Under the pieces are notes generated by a model. It did not search any database, had not been told where the DNA came from, and saw only the letters and a list, made by a program, of their open reading frames with translations. Source: Toxotes chatareus (Eukaryota; Chordata; Actinopteri; Toxotidae). From it: a stretch of DNA of 64,000 nt. Below, in pieces: positions 10,198-22,339 of this stretch. The first letter of the stretch is position 1, and every line of letters starts with the position of its first letter. A program made the translations under genes and the position numbers. Location of the stretch: the NCBI GenBank assembly GCA_016801885.1, contig CM028890.1:15926001-15990000 (forward strand), written 5' to 3'.

Positions 10198-12290
10198 TCT
10201 GTGATGTTTCGAAAAAAAAAACGTGCCTCTGGAAATATAGAGCTCTACTCAAAATAAACTACCATTAACGGCAAAATGACATCCTGAAATGTCCCCTGTT
10301 CGATGGAGCATAAAGTGCGCTGCATTCGAAGTGGCTCTTCTGTGCTGTTGCCAGCAGCGTGTTTGTTTCCCGATACGCCCACATGCAGGTGTGTCTGGTT
10401 GCGTTTACACCGCTCGGTGCTGCGGGTTTTTAAGCCGAGTGCTGATGTCAGGACAGTGACGTGTGGGCTTTGAACGCCGGCGACCCAATTTTCCCAGGAT
10501 CTCATTTCTGCAGCCAAAGAATCAATATTCAATACTTTTCATTGCTCGCCACTTATTAGCTCCAGAGGTAAAATGCCAGCAGCTTCAGCTCACTAAACCC
10601 AAGAGCCAAACGCAAACATTTGATATTGTTTCGCACAGAAACGTCCAAACCCGATTTTGTCTAGTCGGACCGGCGCAAACGCACATTGCAGAGAATATTA
10701 GTCTTAAGAGTTCCACTGTTTTTAAATATATGAATATATAAGTAGTTTCTGGAACCACAAATAAAGAGACGCAAACGGTGTGGATCATGGGGGGGAAAAA
10801 AAAACCTTCAGCACCAAGGCCAGCGCCTTCACCACAATCAGCACCACGAACAGAGACAGTCGACACTCTGCTGCAAAGTTAGTATTTAACCCCTTATCGA
10901 TAACTGATCAAGTGGTGCAATAGACCAGTAAAAAAAAATCCATCCCTGCACCACCAAATGTTTATTTCTAATCTGATCTGAAAACAGAGGACATCCGCAT
11001 GAATTTAAGAGCAGTGAAAATGCTTCCACGCAGACAAAATTCACCAGTCACATCCACCTTAGAGCTCCACATGACTCTTTTGCAAAGTGTCAGTGTTATT
11101 GACTAAATATTTTTGGCTCTATAGCCCCTTTATCTGTGGGCTGGTTGTGTATTGTCACATGAATGAGTCCTTTTCTGAAACAAGAACAACAACAAAAAAA
11201 AAAAAAGTTTCAGCAAGCCCACAGCTCAACACACCTGGACTGCAGTATTAAAACATGATCCCACAAAAAGTTTTGTCACTTGCATTGTGAATTTGTTTGT
11301 TGTTGTTGTTGATTGTTTTTTTGTCAGGCTGGCTGTCGAAATCTTACCACATGGAGGGTTTGAATTTGAGGCTACCAAACAGCGCTGAAAGCCCAGATAG
11401 ACTGAGGTGTCACTCAAGAACAGAGCCACGCTTTCTTCTCGCCTTTTGAGGTGGGGCCCGGGGGAGCTGCACTGAATTTAAATTTAACTTGATATCAATG
11501 CGAGTTAAAAGAAATAAATAAAAAGAGATAAATGAACACCTGACTATCTGACTGAAACCAAACAAAGAGGGGGCGGAGCGCTGACGCTTTTGTGCGACTT
11601 GAAGTCGACGTTCAGTGAACTGCGAAATGACTGTCAGCCGTATCACCAGCGTCTGCACTGAGCAGCCTCTGCTCCTCCATTCACCCTTTCCTACCCCCAG
11701 TCGATTTTTCACAAGCGTCCTACTTTTGTGGGTCCGTGGGTCTCATTAGATCATTCCATCTCTTTTTCATTTCCTTTTCGAGTTTGTTTAATAAATCGCA
11801 CAGTATAAATATCCCTACGGCTTATACGGGGATATTATAATTTCATGAGTAATCGTAATTAATAATTCAGGAAATATCAGCAGAAATTGAACTGAGGGCT
11901 AAGTTTTGCTTTTGGAAAACTTAAGTAAATCTCTCTCTCCCTCTTTCCCTCTCCCTATCTCTCTCAATTGTATTTATTGATTTATTTATTTATTTAAACT
12001 GGTGACAGATCCCACCAACTGCCCCCCCCTGAGCTTAGCCTCAGCCTCAGACTGCGCCTGCAGCGCAATCCTGCCTCTGCTCTGTTAACCAGGCGCTATA
12101 ATTACGTCCAAACTGAGAGCGCAAGTGAAATGTATAAGACTCCACATATTTGCTACGCGCGCTGCAGGAAAATGTGGCCGCAGGTCTCAGTAGCATCGCT
12201 TGCATGAGTCACGGAGCTGAACCACACATTGGCCAGCTGCAAACCTGCTTCGGGTTTTATTTTACAGCAAGCTACATAGTATGTATGGCA
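10198..12290 (-). other. Upstream region of the ptger4-like gene
   Basis: A minus-strand acceptor-like sequence (T-rich tract then CATCACAG) ends at about 10199-10200, 45 bp before the ATG, so a non-coding first exon further right is possible. No coding exon is visible. The piece at about 12.05-12.25 kb is complex, not repetitive, and could be regulatory. A purine/pyrimidine tract lies near 11.93-11.97 kb. Confidence 0.35.
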
Positions 12291-12295
12291 GCTGT

Positions 12296-12480
12296 AAATG
12301 GTGGAAGGTAGTGGAAGAAGATCCTTTTCTTAAGTAAAAGTAATACTACACTGCAAACTTCAAAAAATCAGGTGGAGTAAAAGGTACAATATGTCCCTAT
12401 GAGATGTAGTAAAGGCAGGCTATAAAGTAGCATGAAATGGAGTAAGTAAAGTACATGTACCTCAAATTGACATCTCAGAG
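12296..12480 (+). repeat. CAGTGGTGGAA-family dispersed repeat, fragment
   Basis: The fragment contains TGGTGGAAGGTAGTGGAAGAAG, interrupted here, then CTTAAGTAAAAGTAATAC and AGTAAAGTACATGTACCTC. This matches a family of non-autonomous elements common in teleosts, with relatives near 27.8 kb and 45.8 kb. Only part of an element is present. Confidence 0.5.
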
Positions 12481-13060
12481 CTACATGCGGTTGCGTTTGT
12501 TTATTTTTAATCTAGATCATATATGGCATATATATAGTAACATGTTACACACATGGCATAGTGCATGGTATAAAGTCACATGGTACAGAGTAAATAATTG
12601 AATAAATATTCTATAATTAGTACATTAAATTATAGTGGTGTACTGTCTTAATATAAGAGGTCTATTATATATCTTATGTTTAACCATTTACAGCAGCTTA
12701 TGACACACACACACACAGCAGCAGCAGCAGAGGGAGAATCTAATCAGTGGAAATGAAAGAATTCATCATATACTGTGGGGAAAAGGTCTGTCTAATGGTA
12801 GACTGTGTCAGAGGCTTTGGCTCTCTGTCTCTGTCTGTGTAAGTAGATTCTTCTCCTCCTCTTATGGACTGATGCCTTCTGGGTGTGTGTGTGTGTGTGT
12901 GTTGGAGTCTTCCCTCTGTGCTGTAATAACCCAAAGCTTTCAGATGTCAGTGGCTCTGATGCACATACATAAAAATACACTGTCTCTTTCTACACACACA
13001 CTAGGACTCAGCCACCCAAATACTGAGCAGACATGGAGTGGGCTTAATAAGGGTATCTTT

Positions 13061-13062
13061 TG

Positions 13063-13148
<86 letters not shown>
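13061..13148. repeat. (GT)n microsatellite, about 88 bp
   Basis: Almost pure GT repeat with one GC interruption near the left end. A shorter GT run lies at about 12883-12901. The open frames across it are repeat translation artefacts. Confidence 0.98.
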
Positions 13149-13154
<6 letters not shown>

Positions 13155-13593
13155 ATCGTTCCTCTCACCCAGGACAAATGATCCTTGGGGGACTCCCCAT
13201 TCATAATCACAGGACTCTTTTTTCAGAGCCTCTTGCCAAATGTCCTTGGAGGGTATGTACAGTCTTGAAAGATGCTGATACACACTTTCATTTTTCTCCT
13301 GCCTTGAGGGGAATCAGTGTGCACATTTGGTATTGATCAGAGTGCAATCAAAAAGTCACTAAGCATTATTAAACCGGACTGACTGCTGACATACAATTAA
13401 AACAATTCTTTTGTGTGAAGTTAATTTAATATCATGTGATCTGTTGTTTGATTTGGAATGCAAATGATCCCAACAGTGACCTTTTCAGCTAAAAACCAAA
13501 TAAACATAATTTGTGTTTGTGTGGCTTCCCGAACAAATTTAGCCTCATTTTCTGTTTTCTGTCTTCTACAGGCTGTTGTAAAGGAAGAATTTG

Positions 13594-13970
13594 AACATTC
13601 TGGGAAATACACCCATTTGCTTTCTTGCCACGAGTGAGATGATAAGAATGATACTCACATCTGTATGGTAAATATATAGCCAGTTAGTTAGTTAGCTTAG
13701 CTTAGCACAAAGACTGGCAACAAGGGGGAAACAGCTAATATAACCTAAATGGTACAAAGCAAACACATGAGACAACATGTTAATTAATGAGCTTAGATAC
13801 GTTTGGGCGATTTACCTTTGGACACAAGCTAGGCTGGCAGTTTCCTGTTTACAGTATTTATGCTAACCTAAGCTCCAAGTGTCTCCTGGAGGTAGCAACA
13901 CATTAATCATACACGTATGAGAGCGGTATTGATCTTCTCATTTGCATCTTAGCAAGGTGCATCAGAGCCA
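13594..13970. mobile_element. MITE-like element with long inverted termini, apparently full length
   Basis: The left end has GGGAAATACACCCATTTGC and TTTCTTGCC, followed by a copy of the GTATGGTAAATAT phrase. The right end has the approximate reverse complement: GAGAGCGGTATTGATCTTCT around 13920-13940. The middle holds TTAGCTTAGCTTAGCAC, AAGACTGGCAACA and TTTCCTGTTTACAG. I know this arrangement from many teleost genomes as a non-coding DNA-transposon derivative. Fragments of the same family lie near 18.5, 22.2 and 34.0 kb. Confidence 0.65.
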
Positions 13971-14976
13971 CAGGAACAAGTGTAAAGTGTTGTAGTTCCA
14001 TCAATTTTATGCCCAGGCCGTTTGGCTAAATGTCAGTTATGCTCGCAACCTGCACAGGTAAGATGACAATGACTGACTAACATTCACAAATGCTGAAATC
14101 TGAAGGACCTGCAGTTAGTCACATTAGAGAACAGTTGAGTTCAGTGCTCCTTTAAAAAAGCCTGAGTAACTCCAGGGTGGACTTTTGCAAAAAAAAAAAA
14201 AAAGTTGTTTTTCCTCTGACATGTGTCAGCACCTGGAGGATTGACAGCTTATGCCATTTATTTCTGCTGAGGTTAAATATTTTCCTCTCATCCATAAGAA
14301 AGAAGTGCAGCAGCCCAAAAGAGAAAATGGTGTACGAGGAGAGAGAAAGAGACAGATAACACTATCCCCCCTCTTTTTTTTTTACACTCCCTTCACATCA
14401 TATAGTTACCCACTCCTATAGTGACAGGAAGTTTCCTTTCTGGATAAAGTGAATAATGAGATGTGCTGATGTCTCCATGTTGATGACGTCTGCACCGCTG
14501 ATGTAATTTGATGGTGATGATGATGCTTTACTGTCTTTATGTCATCACGCTGCTCAGTGCTGGTGGTGGTATTGCGCCACCAGCACTGATGTCATCATCT
14601 GGCTCTATCTGAGTTTTATTCTTCCACCACCGCTGCCTCTCCACACACATACACACACACGACCAATCACAATGCTGCTTCTGCTTCAGCCTGCCAAGCT
14701 CATTACACTGGGGAGACTAAAGCTCATTTACTCCCTCTACCCTCCCCTATGTTATTCCCTTTTTCTTCCCTGGATCTCTCTCTTTTGTCTCTGTCCTTCC
14801 ATTTAGCACATGACTTTCCATTTTTACTCGTTTTCTTTTCTGTTAGTTATCAACCTATTAATGTGGCTGTTGTTTATTTTTTCTAGCTGGTATGTCATGG
14901 GACACTGCCTGTTGACTCTCAGATGTAAAATTGTTTTTGTAGGCCTACAATGTGATCTGTTGTATATTAGATGAAT

Positions 14977-14978
<2 letters not shown>

Positions 14979-15013
<35 letters not shown>
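14979..15013. repeat. (CA)n microsatellite
   Basis: Short CA run beginning with GCGC and ending ACAGAGG. Confidence 0.95.
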
Positions 15014-15016
<3 letters not shown>

Positions 15017-15129
15017 GTACAGGTAACTTGACAGCTGTTCTGTTTTGAATACTAACATCCCACACATGTCCTGCTATATGTCAGTGTAGGCCAGCCTTGT
15101 GTTTGGGTGTATGCAAGTGCATATGTGTG

Positions 15130-15405
15130 TGTGCGTGTACTTGTATGGCTATACAACGTGAGGACCGGTTTGAATTTTAAACCACTGAAGTAACGACATT
15201 TTACCCGGTCCTCACTTTCTGACACACCTTAAAATGGCTCTTTAAGGGTTAAGACTTGGTTTTAGGGTTAGGGTAAGAATTGGGTTTAGGGTAGGGTTGG
15301 GGTTAGGCATTCACTTAAGATGGTTAAGGTTAGGGTAAGGGGCTAGGGAATGCATTATGTGAATGGGTGTCCTCACAAAGATAAATGTACAAACCTGTGT
15401 GTGTC
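15130..15405 (+). repeat. Telomere-like/GTCCTCAC dispersed repeat, copy A
   Basis: It begins with a GGCTATACAACGTGAGGACCGG segment, has GGTCCTCACTTTCTGACA, then about 100 bp of degenerate TTAGGG-like repeats (GGTTTTAGGGTTAGGGTAAG and variants). It ends AATGCATTATGTGAATGG and GTCCTCACAAAGATA. Copy B at 17670-17970 matches it in inverted orientation over its whole length. The TTAGGG-like part is interstitial and degenerate, so it is part of a dispersed element, not a telomere. Confidence 0.75.
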
Positions 15406-17669
15406 CCACACATCTCCATCTTTCAGCTTGTCTCATATAAGAGCGCCTGGAGCTCACAGCACAGTGTAAGTGAAAAATTCATTGGCCACCTCTTCTCTGT
15501 GCTCAGAACGCATTTGAGTTCTGTCAGAGTGAATAAATGTGCTACAGTATGGCTGACAGATTATTCTGGCACTAAACTGTGAATAGAAAAAAAAAGCAGA
15601 ATGGAAAAAAACAGCAAACGTGAACTGGAACACTGTGTCTGTGGAGTTGTATTTTGGATGTTGGAGATACCAGTGAGGGGTATTTTCCAGAGAAACTGAC
15701 ATGAAAAGAAGATGAACGCTTCCATAAAAGTTCTAATGTGTTTTATGTCTGACTGCTTATACTCTGATTTTTGTGCCAAGAGAAATTTCGTCGTTATTTT
15801 CCTCATTTAGAGGAGACCCCCACATACTCTCTCACCATGCTCAGAGTGCAGCCATCAACGCTAATGGTCCTCCTTACTGTGTTTTCACCTCATGTATCAG
15901 GTGGCTGCAGGATATTAAACATTTTCATCATGTGAGCCACTACTAACTGGCAGCACAAAACCACATACTCGCTCACTATCAACAGATCAGTGCCGAGTTT
16001 TTGAAAAACAGATGGGATGTTTAACATGTCGCTGCAATTGCAAGGCTAATTAGTGTCTTCATTTCTGGTTTGGGAACGTTACAAAATTGGGAGGTGTGAA
16101 AAGACTCATCTAACACTTACTTGTGTGTGTGCAAATGTGTGCGCGTGTACCCAGATGCAAAGTGCACATCTGCATTGACCAGTGAGACGAGTGAGATGTT
16201 TTTCACTTCAGTGATCATTTAAATGAGAAATCCTGGAAGACAAGAGAGTTAGATTGTGAGCTGCAGTGTGTGGTTTTCTCTCGAGCTGTTGAGGAAAGAA
16301 TGGAAGAAATTCAATTGCTATTATTGATATCTGATTATTTATTTGAAATTACATTTATTGTGTAGATTTCCTTATTTTTCTACTGTTTAATGGGATAATT
16401 CTATTTAAAAAAAGTATTTCCTATTTTATTTCTTATTTTATCAAGACCTACATAATGTTGTTATTTAGATTGGCCAACTGATAGAATTTAAGACAGTGAA
16501 GCCATGTACCATGTTCACATTCAGTGTTCAGTTATCCTATTGTTGAAACAAACATTAAAGTGGTCCAGTTTAGACAGAAGGAGCTGTTCCCCCTGTGCTC
16601 TTGCTTTGCTCATGTCTGAGAAGTAGCTGTAACTCATTAACCATTAAGTTTGTAGTTAACACAAAGAGAAACATTAGCCTTAGTTAATATTAGCCAACAT
16701 TGCTAGCTGTTGATTTTCAATTAAATACCTTCAAACCATTGACTGATGGTAGTCAAACAGAAGATGTGACATGTGTTTGGAGAGTTTGGAGCTGTTTAAA
16801 GGCACCTTTGATATGGAACTAACATTAATGTGCTCTTTTTACAAACAAAATTTCAGGGCAAAAAGATTCACATTCAAAAACATGACTCAAACTCAGCAAA
16901 TCCATGAAGGACAGGATTGAATGGATAATTGGAAAGTAGTCTTATAAGGTGATTATGTGAACAATACTCAAGCAAAAAAAAAAGAAAGAAAGATAAAAAG
17001 ATGTTTTTAAAACTCTCACAAAGTTGTGTCATTTCAAAGACAATTCTGCATCTGTTGTTTTCACCCATCTACAATGAATTCACTTAATGTTTAGTGTTAC
17101 CTTGATAAAAGGTCTATACAATACATGTCTGAAAAAATACAAACCAAAATGAATAGAAAAGTTTTAGAATTTTTGAGAGTGTTTTCAGTGTGATAATGGG
17201 CTTTTCTGTGGGACCGGAGCTTGTAGCAACACCTCCACACACACAATATGGACCGCCCACTGTCCACTCAGGTATCATGAGTGTGACAATCACCTGGATT
17301 ATTAGCAGTCATCTCACCTTGTCTCTCCTCCAAACAATTTTAATTACTACCTCCACAGTCTAATCTGCAGTGCTGAAACATTTAATGTTAATCCAGTTAC
17401 AGGGTCTTGAAGTATCAGTTCCACACATTTCCAGTTGGATGAAAACTGAGACTGTGGGAGGAAAAAAATCACATTATCCACAGAATTCAATGGAACCAGG
17501 AGGCTTCATAAAACTGATTTTAAAACCTGCCACATGAAGGATGAGTGTTAGATTTCATATCTCTTTTTATATAGCAAATGGAAAAAGTCGCCTCATCTTT
17601 CATTGTGTGAAACAAAAACAATATTATGATTTCTACAAGGCCATTTCAACACAATGGAGGTAATTGGTG
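15406..17669. other. Intergenic, nothing recognised
   Basis: AT-rich, with no coding exon and no long repeat that I recognise. Only short low-complexity A-rich tracts (for example 16974-16999) stand out. It is the spacer between the two inverted copies of the telomere-like repeat. Confidence 0.5.
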
Positions 17670-17970
17670 AAATATCTTTGTCCTTTTACTCTTGTTTACA
17701 CAATGCATTCACTAGCCCCTTACACTAACCTTCACCATCACAACTACATGCCAGGTACCAACCTTAACCTTAACCCTGACTTAAACCTAATTCTAACCTG
17801 AACCCTAAAACCAAGTCTCAGCCCTCAAACAGCCCTTTTACAGTATCTCACTTTCTGAGATAGTGTAAAACAGCCCTTTTACAGTATCTCAGAAAGTGAG
17901 GACCAGCCGAAATGTCCTAACTCTCGGGGTATAAAGCTCAAACTGGTCCTCACAAATATAGCTATACAAG
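17670..17970 (-). repeat. Telomere-like/GTCCTCAC dispersed repeat, copy B (inverted)
   Basis: Reverse complement of copy A. It has TTTACACAATGCATTCACTA, CTAGCCCCTTACACTAACC, AACCTTAACCTTAACCCTG, AAACCAAGTCTCAGCCCTC, then GAAAGTGAGGACCAG and GGTCCTCACAAATATAGC. It carries an extra inverted-plus-direct duplication of about 41 bp at 17851-17891 that copy A lacks. Confidence 0.75.
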
Positions 17971-18114
17971 CACACAGACACACACACACAAGCACAAGCA
18001 GAGACACAGTGTGTGGGATGCATGCAATGAAACATCAATGAATATCAACATGCAGAGGTGGAGGATACAGGACTTCAACGCTGGAACAAAAATTCAGTGA
18101 TTGTGTCAAGGTGA

Positions 18115-18115
<1 letters not shown>

Positions 18116-18161
<46 letters not shown>
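18116..18161. repeat. (GT)n microsatellite
   Basis: Uninterrupted GT run followed by GGGAGAGAGA. Confidence 0.98.
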
Positions 18162-18163
<2 letters not shown>

Positions 18164-18492
18164 AGAGAGAGTAATATCTTGCCAGAAGTTCTTGTGTCGC
18201 TGTTGTGTTTTCACCCCCTGGGTGAAAACACATAATGTACAACAGACTTGGTTAAATGTTTCAGTCATCCTCCCACAAAATATCTGCAGGAAGGACATTA
18301 TACAACAAGTATGTTTAGCATAGCATGAAAAGCACATCATTCATTATTATGAATTACTGTGAACTGTAGGGGTTTGAAAGTGGTAACAAATTTTCATTTA
18401 ATACTTGTTTAGTTTTGTTACATAGTCAGTGCACCATCTGAAAAATATTCATATCAGCTCCTCCATGACCCTGTTGTTGTAGCGTGAGTTTA

Positions 18493-18840
18493 AAGAAGTT
18501 TGAAGGAATATTTCAACATTTCACTTTCTTGTCAAGAGTTACATTAATTGCAGGACTGTACCGCTCTCATGTCTGTGCATTTAATATGAAGCTGGAACCA
18601 GCAGAGGGTTTGCCTGGAGTAACAAGAAAGACAGAAACATCGAGATGTCCAAAGGTGACAAAATGTGCTGACCAGCGCCACTAAAGCTCACCAATTAACA
18701 CATTAATTCTTGTTTGTTTATTCTGTGCACAAACTGAGGTGATTTCCTGGAGTCTGCGCTGGTTTCTTGGCAACCTCACAATGGTGACAAGGTTCCCAGA
18801 AGTTACTACCTGTAAAACCACAACATGGTACAGTGAGCTT
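18493..18840. mobile_element. MITE-like element, diverged copy
   Basis: It has CCGCTCTCATGTCTGTGCAT, GAAGCTGGAACCAGCAG, CCAAAGGTGACAAAATG, AAAGCTCACCAATTAACAC, TTTCCTGGAGTCTGCGCTGG and GGCAACCTCACAATGGTGAC. Together these are the order of phrases in the same teleost MITE family as 13.6 kb, but the right terminus is missing. Confidence 0.6.
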
Positions 18841-18899
18841 TAGAGGTGCTAATGGGCATATTTTTTAAATTTTGGTTCACCCCATGTTTCTGTTTGCCC

Positions 18900-21800
18900 C
18901 ATGTTTCCAGTCTTCATTCTAACCTAAGCAGAGGTGATCAGTGCTTGTATGAGCAAATCTTTAACAACTCTTTCAACTGAACTGATTAAACTGATTGAGT
19001 CTGATTAAATTTCTCAGAAGCCTTTAGCTGTGGAGCACATCAGCTGTGAATCGCACTGAGTTACTTCCTTATTAAAAGACAGAGAGAGCCACAGAAACAG
19101 TCATAATCAGTTCTGAACGAATGCTGCTAAACTATTAACCTTGTGTGCAGTGCTTGATCAGCCTAGTTTTGTACTGAACTGAGCAATAACAGCTTGGACT
19201 AACAACAGACTGAACGTACTACTGAACTGGATCAGTGCCGTAGAAATAAAGGTGACACAAACGCTCAGCCTGGTGGGAAAAAAAGGGAACAATCCACATA
19301 TTAAGTGACTGAACCATTGAACTGAATGGAACAAAATGATTTGTATCTGCAAAGTGATCAGTGATTTCCACCTCTAAATGTAAACCACTCCAGTTTAGTT
19401 CATGCTAGCAGACCATTTCATGAAAATAAACACATGAACAGACACAGACACATGTGGATACTTTCTAATCAACTCTAATTGTAAGTCTATAAATAAATAA
19501 TTAAAAGATCACTACAGGGAACTGGATTTATTTCTTTAATTCCTGTGACGTTGTAGTTGTATTACATTCATTGCATTCATTTAAGCAAAATGAAATTGAA
19601 TTCAAAAAACAAATTGTAAACTAATCTAAGACACAACTGTTTGAGATTCTCCACAGTATTTCAGGCAATGTAATCCACATGAGACATATAATCAACAGAA
19701 TCTGTTGATTATGTTTGCTCTGCTTGTCCACCATCATGCCCTGCCTTGTATAATTTACTCTCATCTACTTCAGCCTTTCTAAACATCTTTTACAGACGAC
19801 ATTAGTTAGATGAAGAAGGACATAGCCTACATAGCCTACAACTACATCATCAATGTGTCCACAGAGAAGATCACAGACACTCTCTTCTCCCAGCTACAGC
19901 TCATAAGTAGATAAAAAGCCACACCACAAAGGTATTAAATAGACTCAATTAGAAAGAATGGATGTGAGCTGAATCATGTCCAAAGGCAATTAAGAGCAGT
20001 TGGAGACATCTGTTAAACAGAGCAAGTGAGTAAAGACAGAGAGACAGAGATAGGGTGCCACAGGCAAACTAATTAATTGATAGAAAAATAAGTCACTTAT
20101 CTGCCACCATCCCCACGTGTCGACATCATTTCTGCCACCAAAGCTGCCAAGGAGCCATTTGACTCCACTAACTGAAATATTTTGACTGTGAAAAACAACA
20201 GAGGCACAAAACACAGAGAGGTCATGCTGCAGCTGTGTTTTGCTTTTCTATGAGAGGGTGTCTGCTGTTTGTTTTCCCTTTAACAGTCTGTCAGACAGAA
20301 TCTCTTGCTAATTCTTGACAAAAATTGTTTTTAAACATCTCATATTAGTTTTTCTGCCTCCGAGTGTTTACCACAAACTCGACAATTCAGTAACCTCATT
20401 ATCGTGGTTTGACATTACAGTGTCAAATCTCCACCAACACCTCTGACTTTTCGCTGGCTGTTGACCATGTGAAGTCACTGCCATCTGTCATTAGTACTTT
20501 ATCTGGAGGAAAGAAAACAAAACACTATACACTGTCAAAAAACCTCCGGCCACAGTCTTGCAATGAACTTGTATTTATTATTCTCTCAAATGTGTGTCGC
20601 AATTAATTAACTGTATATAAAGTCATAGTTTTAATGTGCAGATTACGAAGAACTTGTTTTCTGTTTTTCAGTTGGTTCTTCAGTTACCTGCACTTTTAAA
20701 TTATACATAGATAATAATCACATCATATTTTCATCACTGCTAATTATTTTTCTAAGCTCTACAAGTCTGAATTGCCAAATGGAAGGAGCAGGCTATAATG
20801 GTAGCAGATGTGTTTCCATGGCGATGGCATGATGGCTTGGTTTGAACTGCTTTTAAATACATAATATTGTTTTTGAGAGTCGGAAAGCCGTACTGAAATA
20901 GGAAAAAATGCAAGACTACTCAAGAATTAAACAAAATGAAGAAAGCAAACTGCGAACTATAGAGCACTGATAGTTTTAACAAACCTTTCAGTGCAAAAGT
21001 TCATTTGTGACCTAGGAAACAGTAGTTTGACAAGAAAAACGTATATGGTGTAAGACTCTTAGTTGTCAAATAAAGGAACATGTGAGTCTTTAATCACAGT
21101 TAAAACTGAATCCAAATTGGACATACATGGTGTCTCAGTTCAGTCACACTGTCCAAAATTCAACATATTATTACATATAGATTTCACAAATCTTTTTCTG
21201 CTACCCTGACTCTTTCTTAGTCTTTGCTTTCCACGCTTTTTTTTTTTACCTATACTCTAAATTTTGAATCACCTCCAGTCGCTTCATTGGCATATCAGCA
21301 TTAATGAGAAGCTTCCCTGTGTCCCATCAGGCTCCGTCTGTCTGTCAGGGTGAAGTTTTCCATGACACCATTTAAAAGCCTGGCACACCCAGCAGGGTCT
21401 CTGCAGGGGAAAGCTTGGTGTGGGTGTGTGATGGTAGCATGAAAGCATGACACTTGGGAGGAATTTGCCTCACTACAATCAGTGCAGATTGATCAGCCAA
21501 GGGTATGGCAGGTCTGTGGACTTAATGCCCTCCACCTGTTAGACCTGAAATGAAAAGAAATAGGGGAAAGTGACTAACTACAGTGACTGTCAGCTGTATA
21601 TGTTAGCAGCCCCAGATGGCAGAGATCAGCTTTTTGAAGTATGTGGACCACAGAACCTATAAATCACATCCACACTGTTCATGAGTAAAAGGAGTGGGTG
21701 CAGGTTTTCTCAGAGGAATCTCTGCTGCTCACAGTCAGAATTTATAGAGCAAGCAGGGCAGGAGGTGAATGGTAAATCTGTGCGTGAGCACTGTTTACAT

Positions 21801-22120
21801 TTAAAATGTCAATATGCTGACAGACCAGAGCTACTTATCACTGTTCAAGGAAGCTTATCTTGTTTTCCTCTTGACTATAATTACACTTTACACCAAGGAA
21901 AATGAGGATAATTGAACAAGCTGTCTTTGTTGTTCTGCATTCATTCTCCAGACATAAATGTTTCTTGCTGTAGAGATGGTGACGTCTGTTTCCTACATGT
22001 TAACCTGGGAAAAAAAACCTTAAAGGCACCTATGGATTTTTTTTTTTACACAAAGTTAGAATACTACAACAACAAGAGTCTGGAACCATGCTATTGGCTC
22101 TTTGAGGCTGTACTTAGGCA
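18900..22120. other. Intergenic, no gene recognised
   Basis: No exon with family resemblance on either strand. It contains a 25-bp near-perfect palindrome at 19688-19712 and poly(T) at about 21238-21248; otherwise it is unremarkable AT-rich sequence. Confidence 0.5.
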
Positions 22121-22186
22121 CAGTGGTGTTTTGAGATAAGAAGACTGGTGCCACTCTCAGGTGGGTGGACAGAACAGTGAACAAGA

Positions 22187-22330
22187 ATAGCTACCGTATC
22201 CCCCTGTTCATAGTCCTTGTGCTAAGCTAGGCTAACCTGCTGTTGGTGGTAACTTCATATTTAATGGCTTCTCATCTAACTATTGGGAGGAAGGTGAATA
22301 AGTGTCATTCCCAAATGCCAAGCTACATGT
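22187..22330. mobile_element. MITE-like element, right-end fragment
   Basis: GTGCTAAGCTAGGCTAACC, AACTTCATATTTAATGGC, TTCTCATCTAACTATTGGG and GAATAAGTGTCATTCCCAAA correspond to the right terminus of the family represented at 13.6 kb. Confidence 0.55.
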
Positions 22331-22339
22331 TTTCCTTTA

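Noticed and set aside
10245..10866. Overlapping open frames upstream of the ptger4-like gene
   Set aside because: Frames on both strands have no similarity to known proteins; more likely promoter or 5'UTR sequence.
12872..13336. 154-codon open frame across the GT repeat
   Set aside because: Its core is alternating Cys-Val from the (GT)n tract; flanks show no domain and no splice logic.
15230..15345. TTAGGG-like array as a telomere or fusion point
   Set aside because: The units are degenerate, short and embedded in a dispersed repeat with a second inverted copy, so a relic of chromosome fusion is not needed.
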